From Siphonodentalium dalli (lineage: Eukaryota > Mollusca > Scaphopoda > Gadilida > Siphonodentaliidae), in the NCBI GenBank assembly GCA_032622095.1, contig CP136061.1:12787287-12851286 (forward strand): a DNA stretch of 64,000 nt, in the 5' to 3' direction. The notes below the pieces were generated by a model. The model was not told the origin of the DNA. It ran no database searches and saw only the letters and a program-made list of their open reading frames with translations. The translations under genes were made by a program, and so were the position numbers. Below are positions 25,774-36,530 of this stretch, piece by piece (position 1 is the first letter of the stretch; each line of letters begins with the position of its first letter).

Positions 25774-25843
25774 TAAGGACGACCTGCGCATATGTTGCTG
25801 CGCAACATATGCGCGGCTGGGCTGCGCCCAGCTGGTCGTCCTT
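25774..25843. repeat. Cruciform palindrome with two internal hairpins
   Basis: The outer stem TAAGGACGACC/GGTCGTCCTTA encloses GCGCATATGTTGC/GCAACATATGCGC and GCTGGGC/GCCCAGC, so a single strand could fold as a three-way junction. A half copy (AAGGACGACCGTGCAGTC) is at 24690-24715. Confidence 0.65.
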
Positions 25844-25989
25844 AAAAAATCAATTAGCGGTAATCAGTGGCTAATTAGGAGGTGTGAGGGGATTATGAGA
25901 TGTTTGTTTAACGAAACTGGGTTGTTTTTTATAGATTTTTATTTGATTTAACAACATGGACAACAATAAATACACATGTAATACAATAT

Positions 25990-26158
25990 AACTTATGAAA
26001 TTAAGGGCGACGGTCCCTCGTTTGGCATGAAAATACTGCACGTGGTCAATTCCAGTGTCACATACATGTAGTCGGTGTTGCCAGCGCCCACAAACATCAT
26101 AATCAACGGCATGCTGCTTTGGTCGGACCTCTAAATCGCAGTGAATGCAAGGAAACAT
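25990..26158 (-). pseudogene. Zinc-finger fragment of a Mutator/FLYWCH-type transposase protein
   Basis: The - strand reads MFPCIHCDLEVRPKQHAV then DYDVCGRWQHRLHVCDTGID. This resembles the CxxC...VRPRQ...CDxCxRWQHRxCxTGI finger that invertebrate MULE-type proteins commonly carry. Only this piece is recognisable, with no catalytic region nearby. It supports a MULE origin for the surrounding GGG-ended element. The assignment is by eye. Confidence 0.45.
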
Positions 26159-26464
26159 ACTTGCAGAATGAAGATGTCCCACACTCAAGAGTTAATATAC
26201 CCAGTTCCGTCGGCATCGTTCAAAGGCTGTTTGTATACTCACCTCCAGTTAACATCAGTGAGATGAATCCCGATCACTAAGTGTTGTGATAACACACTGT
26301 GATAATGAACCATTTGCATCAAATGTTTGTTTTGAAAGCACCCCTTTTAACTAGTCTTCACTTACCTTAAGTGCCGTTAAAACATCGTGTCATTCTTTAT
26401 CTCAGTCCACGCATTGACATAATTAATGAATAAACACATGTTTTGTTGATCAAAATCTTTAATA

Positions 26465-26855
26465 ATACCGCTATTCTCAAAGTAATTGACCAGAAAAACG
26501 GGGTGATACCCCGGTCATGACCGCGGTGATACCGGTAATAAACGGTAACGGTATCGAGATGGTCACGGCGGTGGAGTTACGGTATTGGGCGATAATGATA
26601 CCGCAGTCTTTTAGCGGGCACCGCATTAATTTTTTTGAATACCGCGGTCTTTTAGCGGGCACTGCATTAATTTTTTTGAATACCGCGGTGATTTTCATGG
26701 AACTCTTTGAGGGGAGGTATTTACTCCCACATACTTGTTCGCATTAACAAGCGGTATCAGTACCGCGGTATTGGAGGATACCGCGGTATAGTACCGCGGT
26801 ATTAACGGGGTGACACCACGTTATTGGTGGTCAATTACTTTAAGTATAGCGGTAT
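26465..26855. repeat. GC-rich 'taccgc' repeat, copy 2 (uninterrupted)
   Basis: Inverted copy of the 491-1995 core without the 1.15-kb insertion. Ends ATACCGCTAT are inverted over about 45 bp with mismatches. It has one extra tandem copy of a 41-bp block beginning TTTTAGCGGGCACCGCATTA near 26610-26690. It sits inside the larger 24579-26986 element, in REPS intron 1. Confidence 0.65.
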
Positions 26856-28053
26856 ATCATCAAAGAACATAAAAGAACACAATCACTATTAACAATTTCG
26901 GGACAACCCGCCCTCATTTATCGGGACAACCCGCCCCCAAAATAGCATAGGGGCGGGTTGTCTCGGGGGCGGGTAGTCCCGTTCCCAGTAAGGATGGCCA
27001 AGGAAAAAAAATAGGTTTTACTCAGGGAACCAGACCGAACCTATTTTATCAGCGCTGACCCTAATTATTTTTCTCAGTTAAAAAAAAGAAGAAAGATGGA
27101 AAGCGCCAATGATCATTGCCCGGCGATCACACATGGTTTACACCGAGTACATTTCCTATAATAATAGGTTCAGTGCATGATTTAAGCGGTATCGCATTGC
27201 TATTTGCGATACAATATACCCGGTTTGACGATGCAATATCAGCCTGTTTCTCGCGAATTGCGATACATGTTTGCATGCAAAACCCACAATCCGGTCCACA
27301 TATTGCCAGCTTGCAGAATACAGTGTAACAGAATGAGGTTGATATAATTTACAAAGCAAGAGGCTTAACTCTATTATTTGACTGGCGCATATTCATGCAC
27401 ATCAAGCATGACCATGCTATATTAAATACATTCTGATTCGTTTGTAATTCCTTGACAACCAATGAAATCATTTGTAACAAAAGTGGTTGATGGGACCATG
27501 TGATATTCTGTTTACAATAAAAAGATTTTCTATCTTAAAAATAAAAACTGTTCAAGCACTTGGCAGAAAGTTTTTCCATGGCTCTATATTTACAAAACTG
27601 ATAATGACAATAAATATGTCACCGCTGTTACGAGCATTAAATGCATGGAAAGTGAGCACAGATTTTGTGAACTGAGGAATTTTAGCAATGCGTTCAAGAA
27701 AGGGGTATTTAGTACCGGTATAGAAAGGGTTCATTACTATAGACAGCATATATAATTTGAGGACCGATAATGTTCCAAAGGCCTTTAATGAAAGCAAGCC
27801 TTAAAATAATTTTTATTTGACTGTCTGACATTTTGTCAAGCACCAAACAGACATGGTCGGACATTTCAAAATGAGGTCTTTTTATCACCCGAAATAATGC
27901 AAAGGGAAACTAATTATGAAGTATTATCCCTCAATTATGTTCCTCTTCTCAATTGCCACTTTTGTTTTACTATAAATAATGCAAATCTGCACACCCTGGC
28001 CACAACATCAAACATGCTTGCCAATTTCATGCTCAAATCTACGGTTATAGAAA

Positions 28054-29357
28054 TGAATGCCGGCTGATACGGACCCTGTCTCTTACGGACCCTGGCTCAT
28101 ACGGACCCTGGCTCATACGGACCTCCGGCTCATACGGACCCTGGCTTATACGGACCCTCGCCTTATACGGACCCTGGCTCATACGGACCTCAATTAAAAT
28201 ATACAATTTAATTTTTTATGTTTATTTGAATAAATTAAAATACTGACGACAACATATATACCGAGATAACAAAAATATGATGACAACAAAAATGGAACAA
28301 CGTTACATCAGACGAACATTATCTAAACTGGAGCGTACAGCTTGCATGGCGGCTTCTTTCAGTAGTTTGCTGGCAGTTATCCTCATCGACGAGTAGATTT
28401 TTATTTGGGGGGGGGGGCTAACCCCGGGATGGTCGAAAGGGCCAATAGGCCCTTTCCTTCACCCCTCATATTTTAGCTTTTATTATGAAGAAAGCAAAAG
28501 ACAAAAAAAGATGAAAAAAAACACATTTTTGACATAATTTTCTTGGGTTCTTTATTTCAGTGGTAGTGGGTATCTTGAGTATACAATCTTGCCCTTGTCG
28601 TCGATCCAGGCTTTTCCTGTTGATGGTTCTGCCAGTCAACAATACATCAGTTGAATATATACCAGTTGTGTTTTTACTAACATGTTTTCATAACAAATCG
28701 AACTCAGTGGATTCATCCCGATCATCATTCACTGACCATTTATCACCGCGTGTCCGTTTATAAAACAATATAAAGGGATCACACACGAGTGTTTATACAT
28801 GTACAACGGACAATATATCTGTTGAAACAAGTTGTGTTTTTACTAACATGTTTTCGTAACAAATCAAACTCAGTGGATTCCTCCTGATCACCATTCACTG
28901 ACCATTTATCACCGCGTGTCTGTTTATACAACGACATAAAGGGATCACACACGCGTCTTTATACAACGGTGAAAAGATTAATTAATACGATTCAATAAAT
29001 GCTTTTTCAAGCCAGAACATCACCGAAATTCGCAATTAATACAGATATATGTGTGAAAAGACAATCATAATTATATATTAAATTCAGAAATATAAGTTTG
29101 AAAATCACCGAAAAAATTGGTTAAATTCATAAGTTTGAAAATCACCAAAAAAATCACCGAAATTCTCAATTAATACAGATATATGTGTGAAAAGACAATC
29201 ATAATTATATATTAAATTCATAAATATAAGTTTGAAAATTGCATATTTTAATTGAGGTCCGTATGAGCCGGGGTCCGTATAAGCCAGGGTCCGTATCAGC
29301 CGGTGGTCCGTAAAAGCCAGGGTCCGTAAGAGCCAGGGTCCGTATAAGCCGCATTCC
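28054..29357. mobile_element. 1.3-kb element with TACGGACCC subterminal arrays
   Basis: Flanked by ATAGAAAT at 28046-28053 and 29358-29365 (8-bp target duplication). Read inward the ends are GAATGCCGGCTGATACGG and GGAATGCGGCTTATACGG, followed on both sides by six to eight TACGGACCCTGGCTCA-type units in inverted orientation. The interior has a G11 run, a direct duplication of about 160 bp (near 28640-28800 and 28806-28970) and another of about 90 bp (29022-29113 and 29149-29238). No transposase. Located in REPS intron 1. Confidence 0.72.
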
Positions 29358-29551
29358 ATAGAAATCTTCAATTGCTCTGATCCCGGCGCTGTTACATGTA
29401 CTACTACCTGATATTATGTCAGACAGTTTCAAAGCAGAGCTTGACAACCTTTAAAAAATTTAATTTGGCATCTGACAATTGTTCGTGTCAGACCACTTAT
29501 TTGAAGCCTTGAATGAAAGCTTGATGAGTTGGTTCTAATCTTCTATTTTAG

Positions 29552-29675
29552 ATATCGGAGCTGTGTGGTGCTAAGCGGCTAGGTCATTTTGGGCGGAGTC
29601 AGTTCTACATAGCATTGAAGCTTATAAGCGCTGCCCAGACTGGGATTGCACCACGATTAGATGCTCTCAATACGG
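29552..29675 (+). CDS. REPS1: REPS1/2-like protein, exon 2 (end of first EH domain)
   Basis: The exon follows acceptor TATTTTAG and ends before GTGAGT. It encodes 41 codons plus one base: [20 protein letters not shown], then [11 protein letters not shown] and PRLDALNT. This is the second half of the REPS first EH domain, including the [11 protein letters not shown] signature. In most EH domains the loop before the second helix contains a Trp (xWxLxD) that lines the NPF pocket; here the position reads ISELCG, as in vertebrate REPS first domains, so NPF binding by this domain may be atypical. Intron 1 before it is 5.46 kb. Confidence 0.92.
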
Positions 29676-29710
29676 GTGAGTATCATAGCGTCTCAATTAG
29701 TACTGTTTAT

Positions 29711-30108
29711 CCCTTTACCCAACAAACCGGCCAAAAACGGCCAAATAAAGCTGCAACAGCCTAAATTATCTTGGGTCTGTCTCAATAAAACCATACAAAT
29801 ATGGATATCATTGGAACCGGCTCATTGACCACATTGTGATGGTTACAGTTATGCCCTGTGCCAATGCATTCTCTTATATATGCGAGTCGACCATAGGTCG
29901 CCTCGCATATATACATGTAAGAGAATGCATTGGCCTAAAAAAAATCTTTTTTTAACACTTTTTACCATTTTTTCTTACTTTCTTTAACAATTTTATAATT
30001 TTTAATGTGTTAAGCCAATGCATTCTCTTATATATGCGAGGCGACCTATGGTCGACTCGCATATATAAGAGAATGCATTGGCACAGGGCCGTTCTGTTGG
30101 GTAAAGGG
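29711..30108. mobile_element. TTAA-type MITE (CCCTTTACCC ends), copy 1
   Basis: CCCTTTACCCAAC at one end and GTTGGGTAAAGGG at the other. The right flank is TTAA; the left is altered to TTAT. The interior holds two hairpins built from CCAATGCATTCTCTTATATA. TTAA plus a CCCTTT terminus suggests piggyBac-type mobilisation (inference). Intron 2. Confidence 0.75.
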
Positions 30109-30205
30109 TTAAACTTCATAGTAGCTATGAATGTTCAAATATTACCCGGCCGATATTAGGGCCGATTAACGGCACTGGATCTTTAGCGACATAACGTTTA
30201 TAGGG

Positions 30206-30478
30206 GACAGCGGGCTAGCATCACAAAATTCACTCTCTGGGGACCTTTGACATTCTGCATGGCATCATCTGCTATGGGAGACCTAGACTCAGATTTATGA
30301 TCCCAGATGGTGAAGATGGTGATGTCACCCATGGGGCACCTCGATTACATGTATGCATTGTGTTGTCGGCCAATTTGGGGATATAGAGAAAATATACTAT
30401 ACTGTGCAGGGTAGCATTGATCCTAAATTCACTGTCTGGGGACCTCATTTTGCAAATGTCTGTCACCATATTTCAGGC
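30206..30478. repeat. 'gaggtccccagag' palindromic repeat family, copy 1
   Basis: Contains GGGCTAGCATCAC, AAATTCACTCTCTGGGGACC and a later AAATTCACTGTCTGGGGACC...TTTGCAAATGTCTGTC arm. Family phrase: TGTCTGTCATTTGCAGAATG, AGGTCCCCAGAGGGTGAATT, TAGTGATGCTAGCCCGC and their inverses. Confidence 0.65.
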
Positions 30479-30485
30479 ATGCTTA

Positions 30486-30814
30486 CCCTGCTGGACAAAA
30501 CAAGTGTCCACTTAACCGCGGTTACCGTTGCTGAAATGCAACTATACTGGGCTGCGGTGTACTTGCCATTCGGCCATGGTGTAGTTGCCGCGGTGTACAT
30601 TCATTAAACTGAAAAAAGATGATACAAACCAGAAATCTAACCACGGTGTACATGCCGTTCGGCCGCGGTGTAGTTGCCTTTCGGCCGTGTTGTACTTGCT
30701 GTAGTGTACTTGCTGTTCGGCCCGCGGTGCTCAACTGCAGTTACAAACTCTGACACCGCGGCCGAACAGCAAATACAGCGCGGTGCCAATGGACACTTGT
30801 TTTGTCCAGCGGGG
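30486..30814. mobile_element. 329-bp MITE with CCCTGCTGGACAAAAC ends and TA flanks
   Basis: Ends CCCTGCTGGACAAAACAAGT and its inverse, flanked by TA (30484-30485, 30815-30816). GC-rich interior with repeated GCGGTGTA...TTGCC and CGGCCGCGGTG motifs. Inserted next to a 'gaggtccccagag' copy in intron 2. Confidence 0.75.
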
Positions 30815-31408
30815 TATTTTGCGCTCCGCGTGTATAATGTTTCGCTGATTCTTGGTATACATGTGCCATGGGCATTTTATTTATAGAAATGGGCATTTTA
30901 TTTATAGAAATGGGAATTTTTGGGACGAATTAAAAGCCGAACTGTGACCCGGAGGCGGAGTCTGGTAAAAGGTGTAGTTGGGAATTCTGGTGAGATGCAT
31001 GAGAAACCTTCAGTGATAAGCCGTATATAGTTGATGTAATAATTTGAAGGATTAGTTGTTTTAACGGAATTATGAGTTGGTCATTCGTGGAACCAATATA
31101 TTTTATATTCTATAATTACAATCACAATCATGGGTATATAATATATGATCTTGAGCGCGTTACCGTTTCTGACATTGGTTTTCTTGTTTCACTATGTCAA
31201 AGTGGTATTTGACTACTCAGCTAGTACATGTACACCCATAATTGAACTATTTACTGTCAAAATAATCATTGATAAACAAATGATTATTATTGTGCCAAAG
31301 AGCGTCACTTTATTGAATTTATACGGCAGAATGGCATTGTGTGCTGACAATTTTGAATATAAATTTATTGAAATACCTGCTTTTAGCAAGTTTATATGAT
31401 GTGAGTCA

Positions 31409-31948
31409 CAACAGAGTGTTTCAAATAACTTTTAATATAGCCACCGGTAACTTATGATTGCTGTGTGAGTGTTTCATATAACTTTTAATACAGTCACCGG
31501 TAATTTATGATTGCTTGATTTTTTTGTGTGAGTGTTTCATATCACTTTTAATACAGTCACCGGTAACTTATGATTGCTGTGTGTGTGTTTCGTATAACTT
31601 TGAATACAGCCACTGGTAACTTATGATTGCTGTGCACGAGTGTTTCATATCACTTTTAATACAGCCACCGGTAACTTATGATTGCTGTGTGAGTGTTTCA
31701 TATCACTTTTAATACAGCCACCGGTAACTTATGATTGCTGTGTGAGTGTTTCATATAACTTTTAATACAGCCACTGGTAACTTATGATTGCTGTGTGAGT
31801 GTTTCATATAACTTTTAATACCACCGGTAACTTATGATTGCTGTGTGAGTGTTTCATATCACTTTTAATACTACCACCGGTAACTTATGATTGCTGTGTG
31901 AGTGTTTCATATCACTTTTAATACAGCCACTGGTAACTTATGATTGCT
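31409..31948 (+). repeat. 53-bp minisatellite abutting the exon 3 acceptor
   Basis: About ten units of GTGTTTCATATCACTTTTAA followed by TACAGCCACCGGTAACTTATGATTGCTGTGTGA (shown in two parts here, AATACAGCCACCGGTAACTT and ATGATTGCTGTGTGA). The last unit runs directly into TTTATTTTTTGCAG, the exon 3 acceptor. Confidence 0.9.
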
Positions 31949-31961
31949 TTATTTTTTGCAG

Positions 31962-32003
31962 GTCTTGATAATCTTCCAAAGTTTATCAGAATACAAGATC
32001 AAG
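31962..32003 (+). CDS. REPS1: REPS1/2-like protein, exon 3 (42-nt linker micro-exon)
   Basis: A 42-nt exon between TTTTTTGCAG and GTAAAT. Joined in phase 1 it gives GLDNLPKFIRIQDQ, matching the position and style of the vertebrate stretch after the first EH domain (a K-D-L-P-x-P-R-F-type segment). A 53-bp minisatellite occupies the intron right up to the polypyrimidine tract. Its small size would make it easy for gene finders to miss. Confidence 0.82.
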
Positions 32004-32053
32004 GTAAATAAATATATCATAATTTATAATATACTATCATACCAGGTTCATTA

Positions 32054-32161
32054 TAGTGTAATTCCCTAAATAATCGACTCCTTAACCACTGCAGAATTAT
32101 GGATAATTTTTCAGGATTTAGTCGGAAATATGGCTTGTTGCCATTCATCGGAAAGCTGTCA
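32054..32161. mobile_element. TA-type palindromic MITE (CAGTAATGCCC), half copy
   Basis: One arm only: AATTCCCTAAATAATCGACT through ATGGCTTGTTGCCATTCATC. It starts about 50 bp after exon 3. Confidence 0.7.
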
Positions 32162-32892
32162 ACATCTAAACATGCAATGAAGAGATGTGCATACATTGTG
32201 AAAAACAATATTGGACACCAGGGAGGTTATATATTTGGCTACATCATTGCATGTCATGAATCTCTACTCTGCATTACTGCGTCCATAGAACTCATAATCC
32301 ACCAGTACAAATCATGGGAATTTGTCCATTTTATGACAGGGAAGTTTATAACATTGACAAAAACATTGCAGCTATAATATATTTCTTAGGTAATACCTGT
32401 TCTTTATTTAATAATTATGTACCGTATCCACAGTAAGTGTAGGTTCCAGCTTGAGATTGCATGCATTAAATAGAATACATGTAGGTCAATTTGTTGAGTC
32501 AAGTCTGATTTGCTTCCCTTACAATTGTAGAATTTCTTTCCGGGTAATCAATTCAATGTTTATTGCGATATTGACTCACAAACATGGCAAAAAATCATGC
32601 AATCTGGAGTTGGTACCATGGCCATACTGAGAAATAGATTACTAAGGAACAAGTACTAATAAAGAAATATATTCCCTGCTTTGTGTGCTGAATGCTATAG
32701 AGTTCCCCATCAGGTGGATCCCAGAATCTATCTTTAGTTTTATTGTAAATGTTTGGTCTAATTGTGCAACGAAACTTGACTTGTGGTCTGGCGAATGATG
32801 GTGGTTATCTTTCTGACCGTCCATCTGTCTGTGTTTCAATGTAAAAAGTATGAATATCTTGAATGAGTTTGAAAATCATATATCTGGAAAAA

Positions 32893-33060
32893 AGTGTCTG
32901 TCATTTGCTGAATGAGGTCCTCAGAGGGTGAATTTAGTGATTCTTGTGTGGCTAGAATACCAAATTCCCTTTCTGTGAACTTCATTCTGCTTAGGCCTCA
33001 TCTTCTGGGAAGTATCTACAGTCTCAAGTTAACATTGTTTTTAGTTGCTTTTTATACACC
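32893..33060. repeat. 'gaggtccccagag' repeat family, copy 2
   Basis: TGTCTGTCATTTGCTGAATG, GAGGTCCTCAGAGGGTGAAT, then the AAATTCCCTTTCTGTGAAC arm and the GGCCTCATCTTCTGGGAAGT extension shared with other copies. Confidence 0.65.
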
Positions 33061-33962
33061 CGTTTGAAAAATATTAGTCAGGCCATTAGTGACCATACTG
33101 CGAAGCAGCGAGGTGGGGGGCGAGCTCGAGAGGCAGTGTCCCCTTCTCGTCGTTGGAGTTTTTTTCAAAATACTGTACCTAAAGCGATGTGTTTTTCAAG
33201 GTTTTGGAGCTATTCGATGTCAAGAAGATACTGATACTAAAACGACTATATTTGTGTTATTTATTCTGAAACTGTTTTTTAAATTGTTGATTATCCTTAT
33301 CCTGCCAAAACAGGGCACATTGGCAATCCAATCTGTATTTCCAATCTATGTATTTTAAACCATGTCATATAAATTATTTGACATACATGTAAATTATTAT
33401 AAATTACATTTTACACCCATTTAAGAAATTGACGTTTGTTGTTTACATTTCCATTGGATATGGGCGCATATCTGATATGTTTCCATACCCCCACGAAATG
33501 CAAGAAACAAATGTTCACTACTTATATTTAAACTCAAAGGACAGCAAACAAGGTATTTCGGTTTCAAAGAATTGAATTTGGTGTGATTTTACTTAAGAAA
33601 TTATTTATGCCACAGTGGAACGTTAAAACGATCGATAAAAATACTGATATATGGTATATGAACTGACATCATTACGGCATCGTATACTACCATGGCCCTA
33701 ATAATAAATTGCATTGGAAAAGAGAAACTGATAAATCATTCATAACGTTAACAGAAACACTGTAAATATTGTACATGTGTTCTAATCTGATTGACGCGTG
33801 TATATTTTATCATTCAAATCAGATGGAAATAGAAATGTATCTGGCAGTTTACTCACAGGAGACAGATACATACATATATATTATATAGCCCACAATTTCT
33901 GTCTGCAGAATAATTTCTTTCACTGAGTCGCGACCATATCGGATTCATGCAGCTCCCAATCC

Positions 33963-34125
33963 GCGGTTTATGTGCTACACGCATGCCAACATTCTGGAGG
34001 TGCCTTCCATATGGGCATTTGAATATTCATGAATTCCATATATGAAGCTTTTGAATATTCTTCAATTCCATGTATGGAATGCACATCCAGAACTTTGACC
34101 TGCATGTAGCACTTAAACTGCACAA
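33963..34125. mobile_element. Diverged relative of the 3724-3900 MITE
   Basis: The ends GGTTTATGTGCTACACGCAT and GTAGCACTTAAACT are inverted with mismatches. The interior shares ATATGAAGCTTTTGAATATT with 3724-3900. It sits immediately 3' of the hAT gene and may have replaced or obscured that element's missing end. Confidence 0.4.
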
Positions 34126-34283
34126 TGGTGCCTGTATAAATATCAATATGGCCGCGACTTAGCGATTATATCTCGTATAATATTGTCTGGTCAAGATGCT
34201 GGACCAAAAATATTGCTGCGATGGTCGTGGTTTCTAATGAAATGATTGATAGCTTCAGTCAAGTTTATATTGTCCGATTTGGT

Positions 34284-36530
34284 TTAGTGGACATTCAACA
34301 ACATCAGATGATTTAGATGTGCTTGGCTCATGGTTGATCTGAGATATGATTTTATCCATCGCAGTGTAGAAAATGAACGTTCACTGGAAGCATTTGTGGC
34401 AGGCATAACAGTTATGAGTTTTAGTACATTTACAACCTCGGAACCATGTAATCTAACGTCTTTATTTGCTTTACTGAAATATTGACTAATGTCATCGAAC
34501 TCAACGGGCCTCTCATCTTTGAAGTGTGTTGCCAAACTGTGTAGCTGGGTGCATAGTCTCGATATGTCCAAATCATCGCCGTAGAAGGACACAACTTCCT
34601 CAACGATGGCAGGATATTTTGGTGATTGAGGGCCACCGAACTCAATCAATCCATTGGCCGCGGATAATAACATATCCTGTAACTTTTTGTACATAACAAA
34701 ATCGGCCTGATCGATGCGATCGTTTATAGTGGAAGTTAAGTAATCGATTCCTTCGAAATATTCCCTCCTGTATATATCCGTGGGGGTTTTAGGGTCGTCA
34801 GCCGGTGTCGTTCCTACTTCATATCTGATCGGAACTCGTCTAGCTCTCGGCATAGTGGGTTCGTCTATGACATTATCTCCCAGACCCTTCTTCACCATGA
34901 TAACTTTTGCATAAAATAAATCAATATCACGATCAGTGCGGATGCTTCGCAAGGTCTTAACAGTTTTCTTCGCGATTTCCTGTCCCATTGCTGCAGATTG
35001 AGTTGGGTCTTGTAGTGCTTTGCTTAAGATGTCAGCATGCTTCAGTAACAGTACACCGAGCTGGACACCCCAGTAAAAGCTGAACTTGCTCATATGTGTC
35101 TGAACGCCTCAATTTTTTGCCTTCAACTCAGAGTCAGTGCAATCATCCAGATTTACATGTACCTCCCATAAGTCAAGCAATGTGTTATAATTATCCAGAA
35201 TGCTACATAGGCTGTCAGCACATACTGTCCATCGTGTTGGACACAGGACGCGAATACCTGGCGTACCAGGCGAGATTTCATTCTTGATTTTGACAAACAT
35301 TGCTTCGCTTTTTGGTGAGTTTTTCACAAGTTTGCAGATTTCGTTGGTGGTGTCCAAGCTGTCCGAAACACTTTTAACTAATTTCAGTGCATCATTGGCT
35401 GCCAAGTTCAAAATGTGTCCATAACAATGTGTATACAGAGCGCGTTTCTCCAACGTTTGGATCGTGGTCTTCACACCTTCCCTTTTACCCGACATATTGT
35501 TGGCACCATCATAACATTGCCCACGACACCGATTTATTGGGATCCTCAATCTAACAAGTACATCCTGCATTGCTGCGACTATTGTTGCGGATTTGATGTT
35601 GTCGAGCTGATAGAGGCCCACAAAGTCCTCGTGTGGTTGGAGAGTGTTGTCTACCCATCGCATGACGAATACAGCCTGTTGATTATGGGCCAGATCTGTT
35701 GCCTCGTCTGTCATGATACTGAAGAATTGCGCATTATGTATATCCGATGAAACATCATCGATCACCTCTGCCGCCAGAACTTTTAGTATTTCATTCTGTA
35801 TATCTTTTGACGTATATTTGTCCCTTTTTTTTGGCGAGCCAATTTATTATATCTGGATTATCATTATCACGGAGGTGTAAGAGTTGCATAAAATTGGAAT
35901 CCTCCTCCTTGCCATCACCCCTCAATGCTAAACCCTGCTGACCACAAAACTTTATATTTTCGAAAATTGTGTCTAACATTTCTCTTTTTTTAACTATTCT
36001 GGCTGAGTAGCTTGTGGACATTGTCATGCAGATATCGTGGGTATTTTTTGGGAGCGTTATCAGTCGCTCCTCTGCTTCCTTGTGACTATTCGATTGTTCG
36101 TGAGTTTTGAACGAAATGCATGCATCTTTCCTGTTATAGTAACCGCGGGTCATGAAAGCAGAATCAGTTTTGGTATTATTAAGTTTGTTCTCGTCCTTAG
36201 CTTGAATGCACGTAGCACACACCACCGTGTCATTTGCTTCAATGTAGCTTAGCCACGACCGCAAACCAAACCACTCTGGTTGAAATTTTCTACTACTTTC
36301 TTTTTTCCGAATTGTCTCATTGGGAATGGAAAGTTCGTTGGTTGGTTCAGAGACTTATAAGAATTCATTTGACTCATGATTTGCAAGGGCGTCAGACTCT
36401 GTGCAATGTTAATATGTTCATCTTCTGCACTGGCAGCGCTGGTATGAATTGTGGAAGAATCAACAGATTCTTCAACATCTTCGTGGTCGCTTTCAGAACG
36501 TTTTCTTTTGAAATTTTTAAAAATAGACAT
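34284..36530 (-). pseudogene. hAT-superfamily transposase with TTF-type zinc finger, broken
   Basis: Lies in intron 3 of the REPS gene, antisense to it. Preferred start is the ATG at 36530 (M-S-I-F-K-N-F). In order it shows a charged N-terminus; a TTF/BED-type zinc finger (CATC, then RGYYNRKDACISFKTHEQS and NSHK); a DUF4371-like catalytic region (SIMTDEATD, RGQCYDGANN, CPTRW); and a C-terminal hATC dimerisation region (PATNASSERSFSTLRWIKS). About 750 codons, a normal length for ZMYM-type hAT proteins. It carries at least three lesions: a 5-bp tandem duplication at 36263-36272, an indel in the T8 run at 35822-35832, and an in-frame TGA at 35109-35111. It would have cut and pasted its own element; as read here it cannot make a full protein. 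Confidence 0.9.

Larger units (their letters stand above)
24579..26986. mobile_element. 2.4-kb element with the same GGG termini and GACAACCCGCCC arrays
   Basis: Flanked by AGTAAGGAT at 24570-24578 and 26987-26995 (9-bp target duplication). The left end is GGGTCCGTGACTACCCGCCC and the right end read inward GGGAACGGGACTACCCGCCC: the same two asymmetric 10-mers as the 8275-9036 element, on opposite sides. About three GACAACCCGCCC motifs lie in each subterminal zone. It contains a zinc-finger remnant (25990-26158), a cruciform (25774-25843) and 'taccgc' copy 2. It lies in REPS intron 1. A Mutator-like origin fits the 9-bp duplication and the zinc finger. Confidence 0.72.

Noticed and set aside
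32099..32377. 92-codon ORF just after exon 3
   Set aside because: Begins within a TA-type MITE arm and continues into unremarkable intron sequence; no domain.
36249..36264. Overlap of two hAT reading frames as programmed frameshifting
   Set aside because: The shift coincides with a GGTTT-GGTTT tandem duplication, a simple mutation, and two other inactivating lesions follow.
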